From AP-15 sp963788085 (GTDB lineage Bacteria; Pseudomonadota; Alphaproteobacteria; ATCC43930; CGMCC-115725), in NCBI GenBank assembly GCA_963788085.1, contig CAWBFS010000072.1, positions 115,190 to 179,189 on the forward strand: 64,000 bases of DNA. Reading direction: 5' to 3'. Position numbers and translations under genes: made by a program. The notes beneath the pieces were generated by a model. The model searched no databases and was not told the DNA's origin. It was given only the letters and a program-made list of their open reading frames with translations. Below are positions 50,359 to 59,571 of this stretch, piece by piece (the first letter of the stretch is position 1; each line of letters opens with the position of its first letter).

Positions 50359-50589
50359 TTACGAACCGTTCCACAGGTTATTTCGGGTCAAGGATGCTGG
50401 ATCCGGGGATAGGTCAGGCTCCCAGGCGCAGACGAGCCGACCATCGGCATTACGATGCCAATGACAGACAAGCCGGTGCGTCGAGATCGGTATCCGGTCA
50501 AGGGCGAACAGAAGAATGAGGTTGGTCGCGTTCGGCGCGACAACACGCGACGCGTTGGCCGGGCGGACATTTAGGTTTGCGGCAGCCAT
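50359..50589 (-). CDS. Small protein, unknown
   Basis: The ATG at 50589 has a strong ribosome site (AAGGAGGCGG). The 76-residue product contains LILLFALDRIPISTHRLVCH and WHRNADGRLVCAWEPDL, with two cysteines and several tryptophans. I do not recognise the family, but the ribosome site and an upstream palindrome at 50613 support a real gene. Confidence 0.6.
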   Translation of the reverse strand: MAAANLNVRPANASRVVAPNATNLILLFALDRIPISTHRLVCHWHRNADGRLVCAWEPDLSPDPASLTRNNLWNGS

Positions 50590-50612
50590 TCTCTCCGCCT
50601 CCTTCTACTCAA

Positions 50613-50629
50613 GATCGGTAGTACCGATC
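50613..50629. promoter_or_regulatory. 17-bp palindrome, operator-like
   Basis: GATCGGTA-G-TACCGATC is a perfect inverted repeat 24 bp upstream of the gene at 50589. It could be an operator; no nearby regulator is an obvious match. Confidence 0.5.
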
Positions 50630-50753
50630 CAGGAGGCACGAGAGCAGGAGGGCGCTTGAATCAAGCCCGTCTCCCGAACTCAGCGGATCTCCTGCGCGCC
50701 ATTGCGATACTCTAGCCAGTCCCCCGTCAGAGGGCCGTCACGTGATCCCGCTG

Positions 50754-50840
50754 CCGCGTCGAGCAGCCGCAAAAATCGCTCGCGGCTCATGCCAGGGAGC
50801 GGTTCTCCAGACCGATACCGTGGGCCGACCTGTTCATCCC
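50754..50840 (-). pseudogene. Nitroreductase internal fragment
   Basis: Read leftward the frame gives DEQVGPRYRSGEPLPGMSRE then RFLRLLDAA, nearly the same as residues 80-108 of the nitroreductase at 52325 (DEQVAPRYRSGEPAPGMSRE). The flanks do not match. It is a duplicated fragment. Confidence 0.75.
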
Positions 50841-50904
50841 TCCCCCTCGTCGGGTGTGATGGGGCAGCCGATCCTTTAGAATCCGATCACCTTTGTTAGG
50901 GCGG

Positions 50905-51111
50905 CTAGGCCGATCCTGCGACCGCCCACTTCTCGATCTCTTTCTTTTCACGCAGAAGACGGTCAATTTCGGCCTCCAGTGTTTTAACACGCTCCTCTAG
51001 CCCATCTGTCGTCGCCTCTCTGTGTTCGACAAAGCGGTCGATCAGCAGATCTTGAAGCTGCATGATCCTGGCTCGCTCCTCTGGGGTTAGGAGCCCTCTG
51101 TGTTGGTTCAT
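50905..51111 (-). CDS. Small coiled-coil protein
   Basis: The ATG at 51111 follows GGGAGG. The 68-residue product (LLTPEERARIMQLQDLLIDR; GLEERVKTLEAEIDRLLREK) is a likely dimeric coiled coil of unknown function. It follows a small frameshifted gene on the same strand by 60 bp. Confidence 0.6.
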   Translation of the reverse strand: MNQHRGLLTPEERARIMQLQDLLIDRFVEHREATTDGLEERVKTLEAEIDRLLREKKEIEKWAVAGSA

Positions 51112-51170
51112 TCTTATCGACCTCCCGAGACGCGGCTGCTGTTTGGCTGAGAAACGTGCGGGAGGAATCA

Positions 51171-51375
51171 TCAGCTTCTTGCCTGGTCTTGCGTGGCCAA
51201 CTCTCTTCTCCGGGCCGCAGTTGGGGCAGCGGCGGCGCGGGCGAGCCGTTCGAAGCTTTCGGCAAGCTCCAAGACCGCTCTTCCTCGCGCCAGGATCGTT
51301 CAATTGCCCAGCTACCTCCCGCGCTTGCTCGGCGCGGTCGAGCCACTCCAAGGCTTCGTTCAATATCGACGGCAT
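51171..51375 (-). pseudogene. Small helical protein with frameshift
   Basis: The frame from 51375 (MPSILNEALEWLDRAEQARE, VAGQLNDPGARK) loses its pattern after about 33 residues, and the next frame continues VLELAESFERLARAAAAAP and ends at 51171. One extra base near 51275 explains this. Rhizobiales carry similar 65-residue helical proteins of unknown role. Confidence 0.5.
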
Positions 51376-51435
51376 CTGGTCCTCCCTCAATAGTTTCCGG
51401 TCACTGCTCCTCTCGCTTTCAAAGTTGCGTCTGCG

Positions 51436-51570
51436 CTACCAAGGCCATACTGAGCCCAATGCGGAGACCACCAGCCACACCGCGCCCCAAAGCCCGACCG
51501 ACAGAAGCAACACCACGATAAGCCCTACTGCTGGGGCGAACCTTGGGATCGTATCAGCGTGCCGCTGCAT
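51436..51570 (-). CDS. 44-residue membrane protein
   Basis: From ATG 51570 the frame encodes MQRHADTIPRFAPAVGL and then one or two hydrophobic segments (IVVLLLSVGLWGAVWLVVSA) ending WPW. The same frame is open upstream with similar character, so the true start may be earlier. No clear ribosome site is present. Confidence 0.4.
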   Translation of the reverse strand: MQRHADTIPRFAPAVGLIVVLLLSVGLWGAVWLVVSALGSVWPW

Positions 51571-52324
51571 CTGGCTGAAATCGCCCAGGATGACCGCGCC
51601 GGGAAACAGCGCAGTGGCACGATGGTGGCACTACATCGTCGCTCACGGGTCGGTCCTGTCCGCTCTCCTCTCGGCATTCGAGGTGCCGCAGACCCTTGAT
51701 GCCCAAACGTATCGTTAACCATAATATCCGAGAAGCCGAGCGGGATGAAGCGCCAAAAAAGCTGTCCTTACCCCGCGTAGGACGAACTCGCGGGGACGAG
51801 CGGAGGAAAATACCGATCGCGTGCGGCTGAACACCTTTTCAGGGATCACGAATACTGTAGCTTCGGAATCCGTCAGAATGTCGTCACGTATTCCGTCAAA
51901 AATTCGTCATCTTGTGCAAAAACATCGCCAAATAAACAGTTTTTGCTTGCGCCCGAATATATCCACCAAAACGGTGGATAACCTTGTGGACAACATCCGC
52001 CCAGCGTATGCTTGACAAAGCGATTTTGACAATTCGTAGACGTTTGCATAAAATTTAAGCAAATTCTCTAGACGGTTGAGATAAAGCGCTTTTTTTGTTA
52101 TGGCGGCTCATATTCCCTGTGGCGACGCAAAACTCAGACTTATTTGACCACTGTCGCATTAAGGTCACACTTCCTGTGAGCAAGTGCCTGCCCGGGTGGC
52201 ATTTGCTTCAAAATGGCGTCGTGTACGACGGTGGTGACCAAAGCGCCTTCCGGATCAACGAACGACGCGGCTGACAAATTGCGCCGCCAGTCGTTTCGCC
52301 AATAACGCAAGGTGCTCCGGGTCG
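51571..52324. other. AT-rich non-coding stretch with DnaA-like elements
   Basis: The part from 51830 to 52110 is clearly AT-richer than its surroundings and has no good ORF. It holds the inverted pair at 51960-51980 and TTGTGGACAA at 51984. Minus-strand frames at 52140-52270 have no supportable gene. Confidence 0.5.
51960..51993. promoter_or_regulatory. DnaA-box-like cluster
   Basis: TATCCACC-N5-GGTGGATA (51960-51980) is an inverted pair close to the DnaA box TTATCCACA, and TTGTGGACAA follows at 51984-51993. The setting is AT-rich. No replication initiator gene is adjacent. Confidence 0.4.
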
Positions 52325-52972
52325 CTACAGATCTTGGTAAGGCTGGCCCCACCGATCTTCGTAGACGACATCGGTGAGAGCAATACGGCGGACTGGCCCA
52401 AACCGCCCCATTGGATAGCCGATCGGCAGCAAGGCATAGGAGTGGACGTTGGGCGGTAAACCGAGAGCGGCCTCTGCTTCCTTCTCGAACTGCAAATACA
52501 GCGTCGTCAGAGTCGTACCCAGGCCGAGCGCTCTCGCCGCGAGGAGCATGTTCTGAACCGCGGGATAGATCGACGATCCGGATGTGCGGGTCGGGGTGCC
52601 GCCTTCGAGGCAAGGGACGATCCAAACGGGAGCCTCATGGATATGCGCGGCCAGATATTCTGCCGCATCGAGCAGCCGCAGAAATCGCTCCCGGCTCATA
52701 CCAGGGGCCGGTTCACCAGATCGATACCGAGGGGCGACCTGTTCATCCCACGCACGCTTGTACAAGGCCCCAACGGTTTCCTTGACCTTCGGATCGCGAA
52801 TTACCAGGAACCGCCAGCGCTGCATGTTTCCGCCGCTCGGCGCACAAACGCTTGCCTCCAGGATCTTTCGGATCAATTCATTCGGCACCGGGTCCGGTTT
52901 CAGTCGCCGCATCGACCGGGTGGTCCGGATGATCTCGAAAAGATCAGTCGTGCCTGGGATTTTCGCTGCCAT
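52325..52972 (-). CDS. Nitroreductase-family protein
   Basis: The 215-residue FMN-dependent nitroreductase-like protein starts at ATG 52972 (TTG 52987 is possible). It shows LFEIIRTTRSMRRLKPDPVP (the Arg-rich FMN-phosphate segment), ASVCAPSGGNMQRWRFLVI, and the C-terminal ALLPIGYPMGRFG. Members reduce nitro compounds, quinones or flavins with NAD(P)H. Two broken pieces of a related gene lie at 50754 and 53771. It precedes the GST gene on the same strand with 50 bp between them. Confidence 0.85.
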   Translation of the reverse strand: MAAKIPGTTDLFEIIRTTRSMRRLKPDPVPNELIRKILEASVCAPSGGNMQRWRFLVIRDPKVKETVGALYKRAWDEQVAPRYRSGEPAPGMSRERFLRLLDAAEYLAAHIHEAPVWIVPCLEGGTPTRTSGSSIYPAVQNMLLAARALGLGTTLTTLYLQFEKEAEAALGLPPNVHSYALLPIGYPMGRFGPVRRIALTDVVYEDRWGQPYQDL

Positions 52973-53022
52973 AGTGTGCTCGCTCAACTGCCATCAAATC
53001 GGGCGGAAGCCTTCACGGAGGT

Positions 53023-53670
53023 TTAATAATCGAGCTTCCCGTATAACTCGCCGAATGGGACCATGATGTATTCCCGATAGGCGGGGCGCTCCTGGAGCCG
53101 CCGATACCACGCTTCGACATTCGGGACCGAAGGCCGCTCGATCTCGATCCCGAAATACCGATAGAGCGAGGTTCCTGCCGGGATGTCGGCAAGGGTTAAC
53201 GTATCGCCGGACAAAAACGAGCGATCGGCGAGAATTCGGTCGAGCAATTGGAAATGCCTCGCGCAAGCCCTGACCTTGGCGGCAATCGCAGGCAGGTTCC
53301 GTTGCGCCTCGGGGGTGCGATAGAAGCCCCAGAAGACTCCCATCAGAAAATCCGCCTGCAAGGTCGCCTGCGACCAGTCCATCCAGCGCTCGGCCTGGGA
53401 GCGTTCGCCCGGATCGTCCGACCAGAACCGGCCACGCCCGTATTTCGCTGCCAGATAACGCAGGATCGTCTGCAACTCCCAGACAACAATGCCGTCGTCG
53501 TCGATCACCGGCACCCGTCCGTGTGGGTTCATGGCCAGAAATTCGGGTGTATCGTTGAGGCCGAAATCGCCGCCAGCGGGAATATGCTCGTGCGGCAGCC
53601 CCAACTCCCCGACCAGCCACATGACTTTCTGGAGGTTGAATGAGCTACGGCGTCCCCAGACCTTGAGCAT
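53023..53670 (-). CDS. Glutathione S-transferase
   Basis: The 215-residue protein has a thioredoxin-like N-terminal domain (SSFNLQKVMWLVGELGL with a possible catalytic Ser; VPVIDDDGIVVWELQTILRY) and an all-helical C-terminal domain (about 90-205, with LTLADIPAGTSLYRYF). It conjugates or reduces substrates with glutathione in the cytoplasm. It is upstream of the nitroreductase on the same strand, suggesting a detoxification pair. Confidence 0.88.
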   Translation of the reverse strand: MLKVWGRRSSFNLQKVMWLVGELGLPHEHIPAGGDFGLNDTPEFLAMNPHGRVPVIDDDGIVVWELQTILRYLAAKYGRGRFWSDDPGERSQAERWMDWSQATLQADFLMGVFWGFYRTPEAQRNLPAIAAKVRACARHFQLLDRILADRSFLSGDTLTLADIPAGTSLYRYFGIEIERPSVPNVEAWYRRLQERPAYREYIMVPFGELYGKLDY

Positions 53671-53770
53671 GACGAAGCCCTCCTTTTGTCGTCACGTTGC
53701 CGCCATCATAGGGCGGCTCGCCCCGAGCGGTCCGGCAAGTCATCGAGGCCGGGGGATGGCCAGTCGTCGT

Positions 53771-53872
53771 GCGGATCAGTTCGTTCGGCACCGGGTCCGG
53801 TTCTAACCTCCGCATCCACCGGGTGGTCCGGATAATCTCGAACAGATCAGTGCCGTGGATTTCGTCGGGCAT
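53771..53872 (-). pseudogene. Nitroreductase N-terminal relic
   Basis: MPDEIHGTDLFEIIRTTRWM then RRLEPDPVPNELIR matches the beginning of the nitroreductase at 52325. The match ends at ELIR, where unrelated sequence follows. It is the second broken copy. Confidence 0.7.
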
Positions 53873-54106
53873 AGCATCCTTGCTGGCGCGCGAATGGCTC
53901 AGCCGAGGTTGTCCGATAGGGTAGCTTAGTGCAAGGATCGCTTGCGGTGCACGATCCGCGGATTTGCCGTTGCCGAAGACACCCACCGAAGGGAAGTTGA
54001 CCCCACGACCATCCGGAAGACGGCGGAATGTCGGGCACGACGGCGGAGCGTGGCAGGTGATCGCGGCTTCAAGTGATTGACACACAAAATGAAAGGGGAA
54101 CCTCCT

Positions 54107-54433
54107 ATGGCGCTCTACGAACTGAGAACCTATACGCTGCATGTCGGCAAGATGGCAGAGGCGGTGAAGCTCTACCAAGAGATCGGCTTCCCGGCTCTCC
54201 AGAAGGGCGGGCAGGATAAGAAGCTCGTCGGGTATTTCCAGAGCGATACCGGTACGATCAATCAACTTCTACATCTTTGGAAATTCGATGATGACGCCGA
54301 CCGTCGCGCGCATTGGGCCGCTGTGTTCGCGAACAAGGATTTCGTCGAGGACTTCGCCTCAAAGTTCCGCCCGTTGCTGATGACCCAGGAGGTAAAGCTC
54401 CTGCACCCAGCGCCGTGGGGACCGCATCCATAA
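54107..54433 (+). CDS. NIPSNAP-family protein
   Basis: The 108-residue protein starts at 54107 after AAAGGGGAAC. It has the NIPSNAP pattern: MALYELRTYTLHVGKMAEAV, LVGYFQSDTGTINQLLHLWK, and RAHWAAVFANKDFVEDFA. NIPSNAP proteins have a ferredoxin-like fold and unknown molecular function. It stands alone. Confidence 0.85.
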   Translation: MALYELRTYTLHVGKMAEAVKLYQEIGFPALQKGGQDKKLVGYFQSDTGTINQLLHLWKFDDDADRRAHWAAVFANKDFVEDFASKFRPLLMTQEVKLLHPAPWGPHP

Positions 54434-54530
54434 GAGTCGGGAGCCACGAACGGAGCGGTCTCGAACTCTTTGACGATCTGGTAACCGGTTCCGGCGCATC
54501 CTCAAGAGGTCGCTCGAACTGTCGGAAGAT

Positions 54531-55548
54531 TTGTCGGGATATTCAGCGGAGGAGGCGGCAACCATCAGGATCGTTCTCGACATCACCCGGCTGGTAGAGG
54601 AGGGCAAGCTTACCGCGCAGGAGGCAGAGCGGCTCCAGGCGCTCGCTAGACGTGACACCGGATCGCTGGCGATCAACGTGCTGATGTCGTTTGGCGCGGT
54701 CGCGGTCGCAGCCGGGATCATCGCCCTCGAACCCGCCTTTATTACCGGTGCGGCATTAGGTGTCGCCCTGGTGGCGATTGGCCTTGCAATCTCGTTTTTC
54801 GCCGCCGAGCAATGGGGCCTTCTCGGTACAGCCACTACCATCATCGGCGCATTGCTGCTGGCAGGCGGGATCATCGGGTTTCTTGAGGCCGATTTCGCCG
54901 GGCTTGCATTCTCGGCTCTCCTTTTCTTGGTGCTCGCCGTCGCGATCCGTAGTGGTTTCTTGATGGCGCTGGTGCCGTTGGCGCTCGCTGGCGCGCTCGG
55001 CAGCAGTACCGGCTACGAGCACGCCGTCTACATGCTGACTGTCACCGAGCCCTCGATCACGATCGCGTTCTTTGCGCTCCTCGCCGGGGCTGCCTACCTA
55101 GTCTCGCAGCACGTCGGGCAAGCCTATCAGCAGTTGGCGATCATTTTCGCCCGAGTGTCGCTGATTCTCGTCAATTTCGGCTTCTGGATCGGCTCGCTGT
55201 GGGGCGATTATCCCGGCGAGACTTGGGCGCAGGGCGAAAGATTACCGGTTATGGTCTAACCGGGAGGTTTGGCGCGTCGCGCACCTACATGTACCGGAGA
55301 TCGCGTTCATCGTCGGTTGGGCGATCGTCATCATCGCCGTTGGGGCTTGGGCGGCGCACACCAACCGCCGTTGGGTCGTCACCACCGCGGCAGTCTTCGG
55401 CGCGATCGAGTTCTACACACAGTGGTTCGAGCGGCTTGGTGCCGAGCCTTGGGCAATCATTGTAGCCGGGCTCACCATCGTCGCCTTTGCCATCGCGTTG
55501 TGGCGCTACAACCTCACAGCCGATCGCCCTGTTACGGTCATCGCCTGA
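54531..55548 (+). pseudogene. DUF2157 membrane protein, one frameshift
   Basis: The first part (54531-55240) has the DUF2157 cytoplasmic segment (VEEGKLTAQEAERLQALARR) and about eight hydrophobic helices. The frame then shifts near 55250 and continues HVPEIAFIVGWAIVIIAVGA, VVTTAAVFGAIEFYTQWFER, IIVAGLTIVAFAIALWRYN to 55548. Joined, about 335 residues are normal for the family. Function unknown. Confidence 0.7.
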
Positions 55549-55608
55549 GCCAAACAGCCACACTCAGCAGGTTGCGGGCGGCACGCCGAAAGAGCGAACT
55601 CCTGGTAT

Positions 55609-56652
55609 ATGGCAGCGATGATGAAATCCGCTCGCACGAACTCTACGGACACACTCTCTACCCGCCGAAGGGTTAAACCGGCTCCTCCACCGGCCTGGAT
55701 CAAACCGCAACTCGCCGCGCTCGCTGAGAAGGCACCTGACGGCTCCGACTGGCTGCACGAAATCAAGCTCGACGGATATCGGATGCATGCCCGGCTCGAC
55801 GCCGGGAGAACGCAAATCCTGACGCGCCGGGGCAACGACTGGACAGAGAAATACCCGGCCATTGCCAAGTCCATTGCCGGGCTGCCAGCCCGGAATGCTT
55901 ACCTCGACGGCGAGCTTTGCGGGTTGCTGCCCGATGGTCGGACGGCCTTCAACCTCATCCAGAACGCGACCGATACCGGTGAGGGATCGCTGGTCTTCTT
56001 CCTCTTCGACCTGCTGCACTTAGACGGCGAGAATATGACTGCTTTGCCGCTAGTAGACCGCAAGACCCGGTTGGCATCTCTGCTGCACGGTGCGCCAAAC
56101 CCGCTGCGATACAATGATCACCACATCGGGCGTGGCCCAGCCTTCCATCGGTTAGCCTGCGAACGCGGTCTTGAGGGCATCGTGTCGAAGCGCACCAATG
56201 GCCGGTATGAGCCCGACCGGCGTACATGGCTCAAGACCAAGTGCCTCAACCGGGAGGAATTTGTCGTGGTCGGATGGAGTGACCCCGAGGGCAGCCGACA
56301 TCGCATCGGTTCGCTGCTCCTGGGCTACTACACACCAGACGACAAGCTCATCTATGCAGGCCGAGCCGGGACCGGCATGCCCGTCGCCGAGTTGGAGCGC
56401 CTGTGGCAGCGTCTTCAGCCCTTAGCGGTAGAGAAGATGCCGATCGCGATACCGCCCCCACGCAGTACCCGTTTCGGATCACCGCTGGTGCTTAGCCGGG
56501 TCCATTGGGTGCGCCCGGAGATGGTCGTAGAGGTTAGCTACGTCGAGTGGACGCCTGACGGTCTGCTAAGGCACGTAGTGTACTTGGGCGAGCGCGAAGA
56601 TAAGTTGGCCACCGAGGTGCGCCGCAGCCCACCTCATGGCGGCGAGACATGA
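55609..56652 (+). CDS. ATP-dependent DNA ligase (LigC/LigD-type)
   Basis: The 347-residue protein has the nucleotidyltransferase motifs in order: HEIKLDGYR (motif I, adenylated Lys), YLDGELCGLL (III), FFLFDLLHLDGEN (IIIa), LEGIVSKR (IV) and TWLKTKCL (V), then an OB-fold ending in VHWVRPEMVVEVSY. It seals DNA nicks with ATP. The LigD polymerase and nuclease domains are absent, as in stand-alone LigC or plasmid-borne ligases linked to Ku-type repair. No ku gene is in the window. Confidence 0.9.
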   Translation: MAAMMKSARTNSTDTLSTRRRVKPAPPPAWIKPQLAALAEKAPDGSDWLHEIKLDGYRMHARLDAGRTQILTRRGNDWTEKYPAIAKSIAGLPARNAYLDGELCGLLPDGRTAFNLIQNATDTGEGSLVFFLFDLLHLDGENMTALPLVDRKTRLASLLHGAPNPLRYNDHHIGRGPAFHRLACERGLEGIVSKRTNGRYEPDRRTWLKTKCLNREEFVVVGWSDPEGSRHRIGSLLLGYYTPDDKLIYAGRAGTGMPVAELERLWQRLQPLAVEKMPIAIPPPRSTRFGSPLVLSRVHWVRPEMVVEVSYVEWTPDGLLRHVVYLGEREDKLATEVRRSPPHGGET

Positions 56653-56833
56653 TCCCGGTAAACACGAGCAGGGATGCAAGGGTCGCTCCCCTATTGCGCG
56701 TTCGCCGGGCCGGTTCTTCCTTGGGGGAGATAAGGGGGATGTTGGACCGTGCCCTACCTACCCGGCGCGGCACCAGATATGATCGCGACTATGGCGCGGT
56801 GGGTCGGAAGCATTTCCATTCGCGCTAAGCGCG

Positions 56834-57679
56834 GTGAGGATTGTTCTCGTGTTGAAAGCATACCTTGATGCGAGCGGGACCACTGATTCCGAAAGTATTG
56901 TTGCGGTGGCTGGCTGGGCTGCTACAGAAGCAGAATGGGACAAATGGGAACAACAATGGGTCTCCATGCTAAATCGACTAAACTTGCGTCGATGGCATCA
57001 TACTTATTACAACGCAAAACGCAAAGAGTATGAGCGCTGGAATGACGCCGAATTCGATTTAGCGCATCGCATGCTTCGCGACATATTTGAGAGCGTAAAG
57101 TTGTTTGGCATCGGGGTTGCGTTCAGGCGATCTGACTATAATAACCTATGGAAGACGGGGAGATGGAATATCCCTAATGATCCATATTTAATATGTGTCG
57201 ATCATTGCCTTGAGGCATTAATACATAGATTCCACGAATATCATAACGATGAAGGCATAGAAGTGTATGTCGATAAAGATAAAAAAGCGTACGAAAAACT
57301 TGGAACCCGCATAGTGGGTTGGCACAGGTCTTATCTTCGTCACAATGATAAAGCTAGAAACCCAAACAGGAGAGTAAGCGTCACTTATGGATACAACAGT
57401 GATTACCGCCCGTTGGAAGCTGCTGACGTTTTAGTGAATGAGGCGGCTCGATATATGAGAAGAGGGATTGCTCCTTTTGTTGGCGCACGACAGCCAAACA
57501 CTGCTCCTGATTACCCGCCAATTATAGAATCAATGAAAAAGAGGAGTATTTTGGTCGTAGAGTGTTGGTCGAAACAAAATATTGAGTTTCAGTTAGAGCT
57601 TGCGGCAAACAATCAGGTGCGGATTGATGGACTTGCTCCTGATGGCTCGGTTCCCAGATCACCTAGTATTATTGGATAA
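56834..57679 (+). CDS. DUF3800 protein
   Basis: The 281-residue product begins with AYLDASGTTDSESIVAVAGW (the usual YxDESG-like start) and has RRWHHTYYNAKRKEYERW, VYVDKDKKAYEKLG and LEAADVLVNEAARYMRR. DUF3800 proteins have an RNase H-like fold and are common on mobile elements; activity is unproven. The gene is clearly lower in GC than its neighbours, which points to recent transfer. Confidence 0.8.
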   Translation: MRIVLVLKAYLDASGTTDSESIVAVAGWAATEAEWDKWEQQWVSMLNRLNLRRWHHTYYNAKRKEYERWNDAEFDLAHRMLRDIFESVKLFGIGVAFRRSDYNNLWKTGRWNIPNDPYLICVDHCLEALIHRFHEYHNDEGIEVYVDKDKKAYEKLGTRIVGWHRSYLRHNDKARNPNRRVSVTYGYNSDYRPLEAADVLVNEAARYMRRGIAPFVGARQPNTAPDYPPIIESMKKRSILVVECWSKQNIEFQLELAANNQVRIDGLAPDGSVPRSPSIIG

Positions 57680-57751
57680 TCGGGTAACTTTCCGAAACGC
57701 CCGGCTCGGTGGTGGCACGCAGAGAATACAAAGGGTTCAAGTCGCCCTGTT

Positions 57752-58185
57752 TCACCCCGTCAAATCGTCGAGGAATTCGGAAGCCGGGTTGACGCCGGTC
57801 ACCAACAGATGATCGCGGGCGCGGGTGCACGCGACATAGAGCAGGTGCCGCTCGGTGTCGTAGACCACTTCGAGATCCGCATCGTCGGCGACATTCTCGA
57901 TGCGCTCTTGGGAGGGGATGATCTCATCGTCGCAGGCCATGACGGCGAACGGAACGGAATTCCAGCCCTTTTGCCAGATGCATCGTTCCAATCGAGACCC
58001 TGCCGGGCGTGATCTCGATCTTGTCGCTGAGTTCGACCGCCTGAACAGCGGCTTGCCTGATGGCATTCCGCGCCCGGCGAAGCTCACGGGGTGATCGGAC
58101 AAAGACCCCGATCTCTTGGGGCTGAACTCCCTGTTCGATCTGACGGTTCACCCAGGCAGCACTCATCGCCCGAAAAAGTGGAAAG
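57752..58185 (-). pseudogene. UvrD-like helicase C-terminal remnant, frameshifted
   Basis: Two frames on the minus strand join to the C-terminal part of a UvrD/Rep helicase: AWVNRQIEQGVQPQEIGVFV, RVSIGTMHLAKGLEF (motif V), then after a shift near 57955 ACDDEIIPSQER and HLLYVACTRARDHLLVTG (motif VI). The N-terminal motor with the Walker A motif is missing. Confidence 0.7.
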
Positions 58186-58566
58186 GTCGATATCGGCCAC
58201 TGTCGGCACTGCCGCTATTGCGCACCATCTCCCTTACCCGGATCGGCCCTCAAATCCCAGATCGTTCTTAGTCTGAGCCCCGCCGTCCCATGCCGGATTT
58301 CTTTTAGGGGGTATCTGTCCGATGCTCGCTAACCTCCGACCGCGGTCGTCGAATCGAAGGCGCTGAGAAGTGCCCCCAATGCCGCTCCGGTGGCCGCTGA
58401 TGCAGCTTCTCGACTTTGAAGGGATTTGGGGCGGTCGGGCGTATCGAGATGCTCGTGAGGAGGCTCCAAAATCGATTTCGTGCACGGTATGCGGGAACTC
58501 CGTTCTGGGGCTAGCCCGCCCAAGGCACGTTCTTAGGTCTTGTTCTTAGAGGCCGGTCGGCAGCGC
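58186..58566. other. Stretch without accepted gene
   Basis: A minus-strand frame with EPPHEHLDTPDRPKSLQ and ATGAALGALLSAF is similar to a stretch near 61180-61290, so the two may be copies of one relic. No complete gene is seen. Confidence 0.35.
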
Positions 58567-58845
58567 TTACCGGTCGGAACGCCCGGCTGACCTCGCGATC
58601 TCCGCAAAGAGTTCGAGAGGATCGACGCCGAGCGTCCGTGATATGACAAGCAACTCGACCACATCGACCCGGCGCTGGCCACGCTCATACTCCGACACAA
58701 AGCTCTGAGGCTTCCCGAGCCTTGCAGCCAGTTCTTGCTGCGTGACATTCGCCCGTCGCCGGGCAGCGGCCAAACACGCGCCGACGATCTTGTACTGCTC
58801 GGCTTCAACCCACAACGCCGCTGCCCTGGTGATGCTGTCATGCAA
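58567..58845 (-). CDS. XRE-family transcriptional regulator
   Basis: The 92-residue protein has a Cro/CI helix-turn-helix at about residues 20-75: LAAARRRANVTQQELAARLG, KPQSFVSEYERGQRRVDVVE. A short helical tail follows (LGVDPLELFAEIARSAG). It could regulate a neighbouring gene or belong to a lost toxin-antitoxin pair; no toxin is adjacent. Confidence 0.85.
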   Translation of the reverse strand: MHDSITRAAALWVEAEQYKIVGACLAAARRRANVTQQELAARLGKPQSFVSEYERGQRRVDVVELLVISRTLGVDPLELFAEIARSAGRSDR

Positions 58846-59009
58846 AAATGGTTAAATCGGAAAATCCGATATTGGGAATTCCGATAACATCGTATAGGGT
58901 GCACGGATGCTCATGTCAAACAAGCTGAGGTGCACCCGCTCGACCTCATGCGGGCGATCTGACCGGTGTCCGTGCGACTGATCTCCCCCGACATCGAGCG
59001 GGTGTCGCG

Positions 59010-59480
59010 ATGATCTCGGGCATCATCCTGATTTTCGCTGTTCCGATGGTCATCGCTGCCCTGCTGATCTCGCCGACCGCGTTTCACAACCTAGTCCACG
59101 GCGTCCCGTTCTATGCAGTCCTCGGTCTCATCGTTCCGATCGTGGGATGGCGGACTTTCCTGATCGAGTTCGCTTTCCCGAGAGCGGCGGATACCCGGTT
59201 AGCGGCAGTGATCAGCGTGTGGGTGGTCGGAACTGTGATGGTTGCCGCCGTCTTCAACCTCCTAATGGCCGTGCTCGACTATTCTCCGATGAGACCAGGA
59301 CCGAATCCTACGGCGGGCTTCTTGTTGGCTGGATTCGTCCTCTGCATGTTCGTGTCCTGTGGGGTGTGGGGCGCGCTCGCACCGATCTTGCCGCCGAAGG
59401 TTGCGGTTGGCGGAGCGCTGGTGACGGGTTCTTTGCTATTCGTTGCCGTCGCGATGCTCGGGTTTATGGTTTCTCAGTAG
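59010..59480 (+). CDS. Four-span membrane protein, unknown
   Basis: The 156-residue product has hydrophobic spans at about residues 2-20, 30-52, 66-88, 100-122 and 130-153 (ISGIILIFAVPMVIAALLIS; FLLAGFVLCMFVSCGVWGAL). No family is recognised. It lies just before the exonuclease gene. Confidence 0.6.
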   Translation: MISGIILIFAVPMVIAALLISPTAFHNLVHGVPFYAVLGLIVPIVGWRTFLIEFAFPRAADTRLAAVISVWVVGTVMVAAVFNLLMAVLDYSPMRPGPNPTAGFLLAGFVLCMFVSCGVWGALAPILPPKVAVGGALVTGSLLFVAVAMLGFMVSQ

Positions 59481-59571
59481 GGGGCAAATCTCGGGCCGTG
59501 ACTGCTTGCGAGCCCTGGAAGCCCAACCCTTGCCGATTGCAAACGCCTCCCAAGTTCGCGATATCGGCGGA

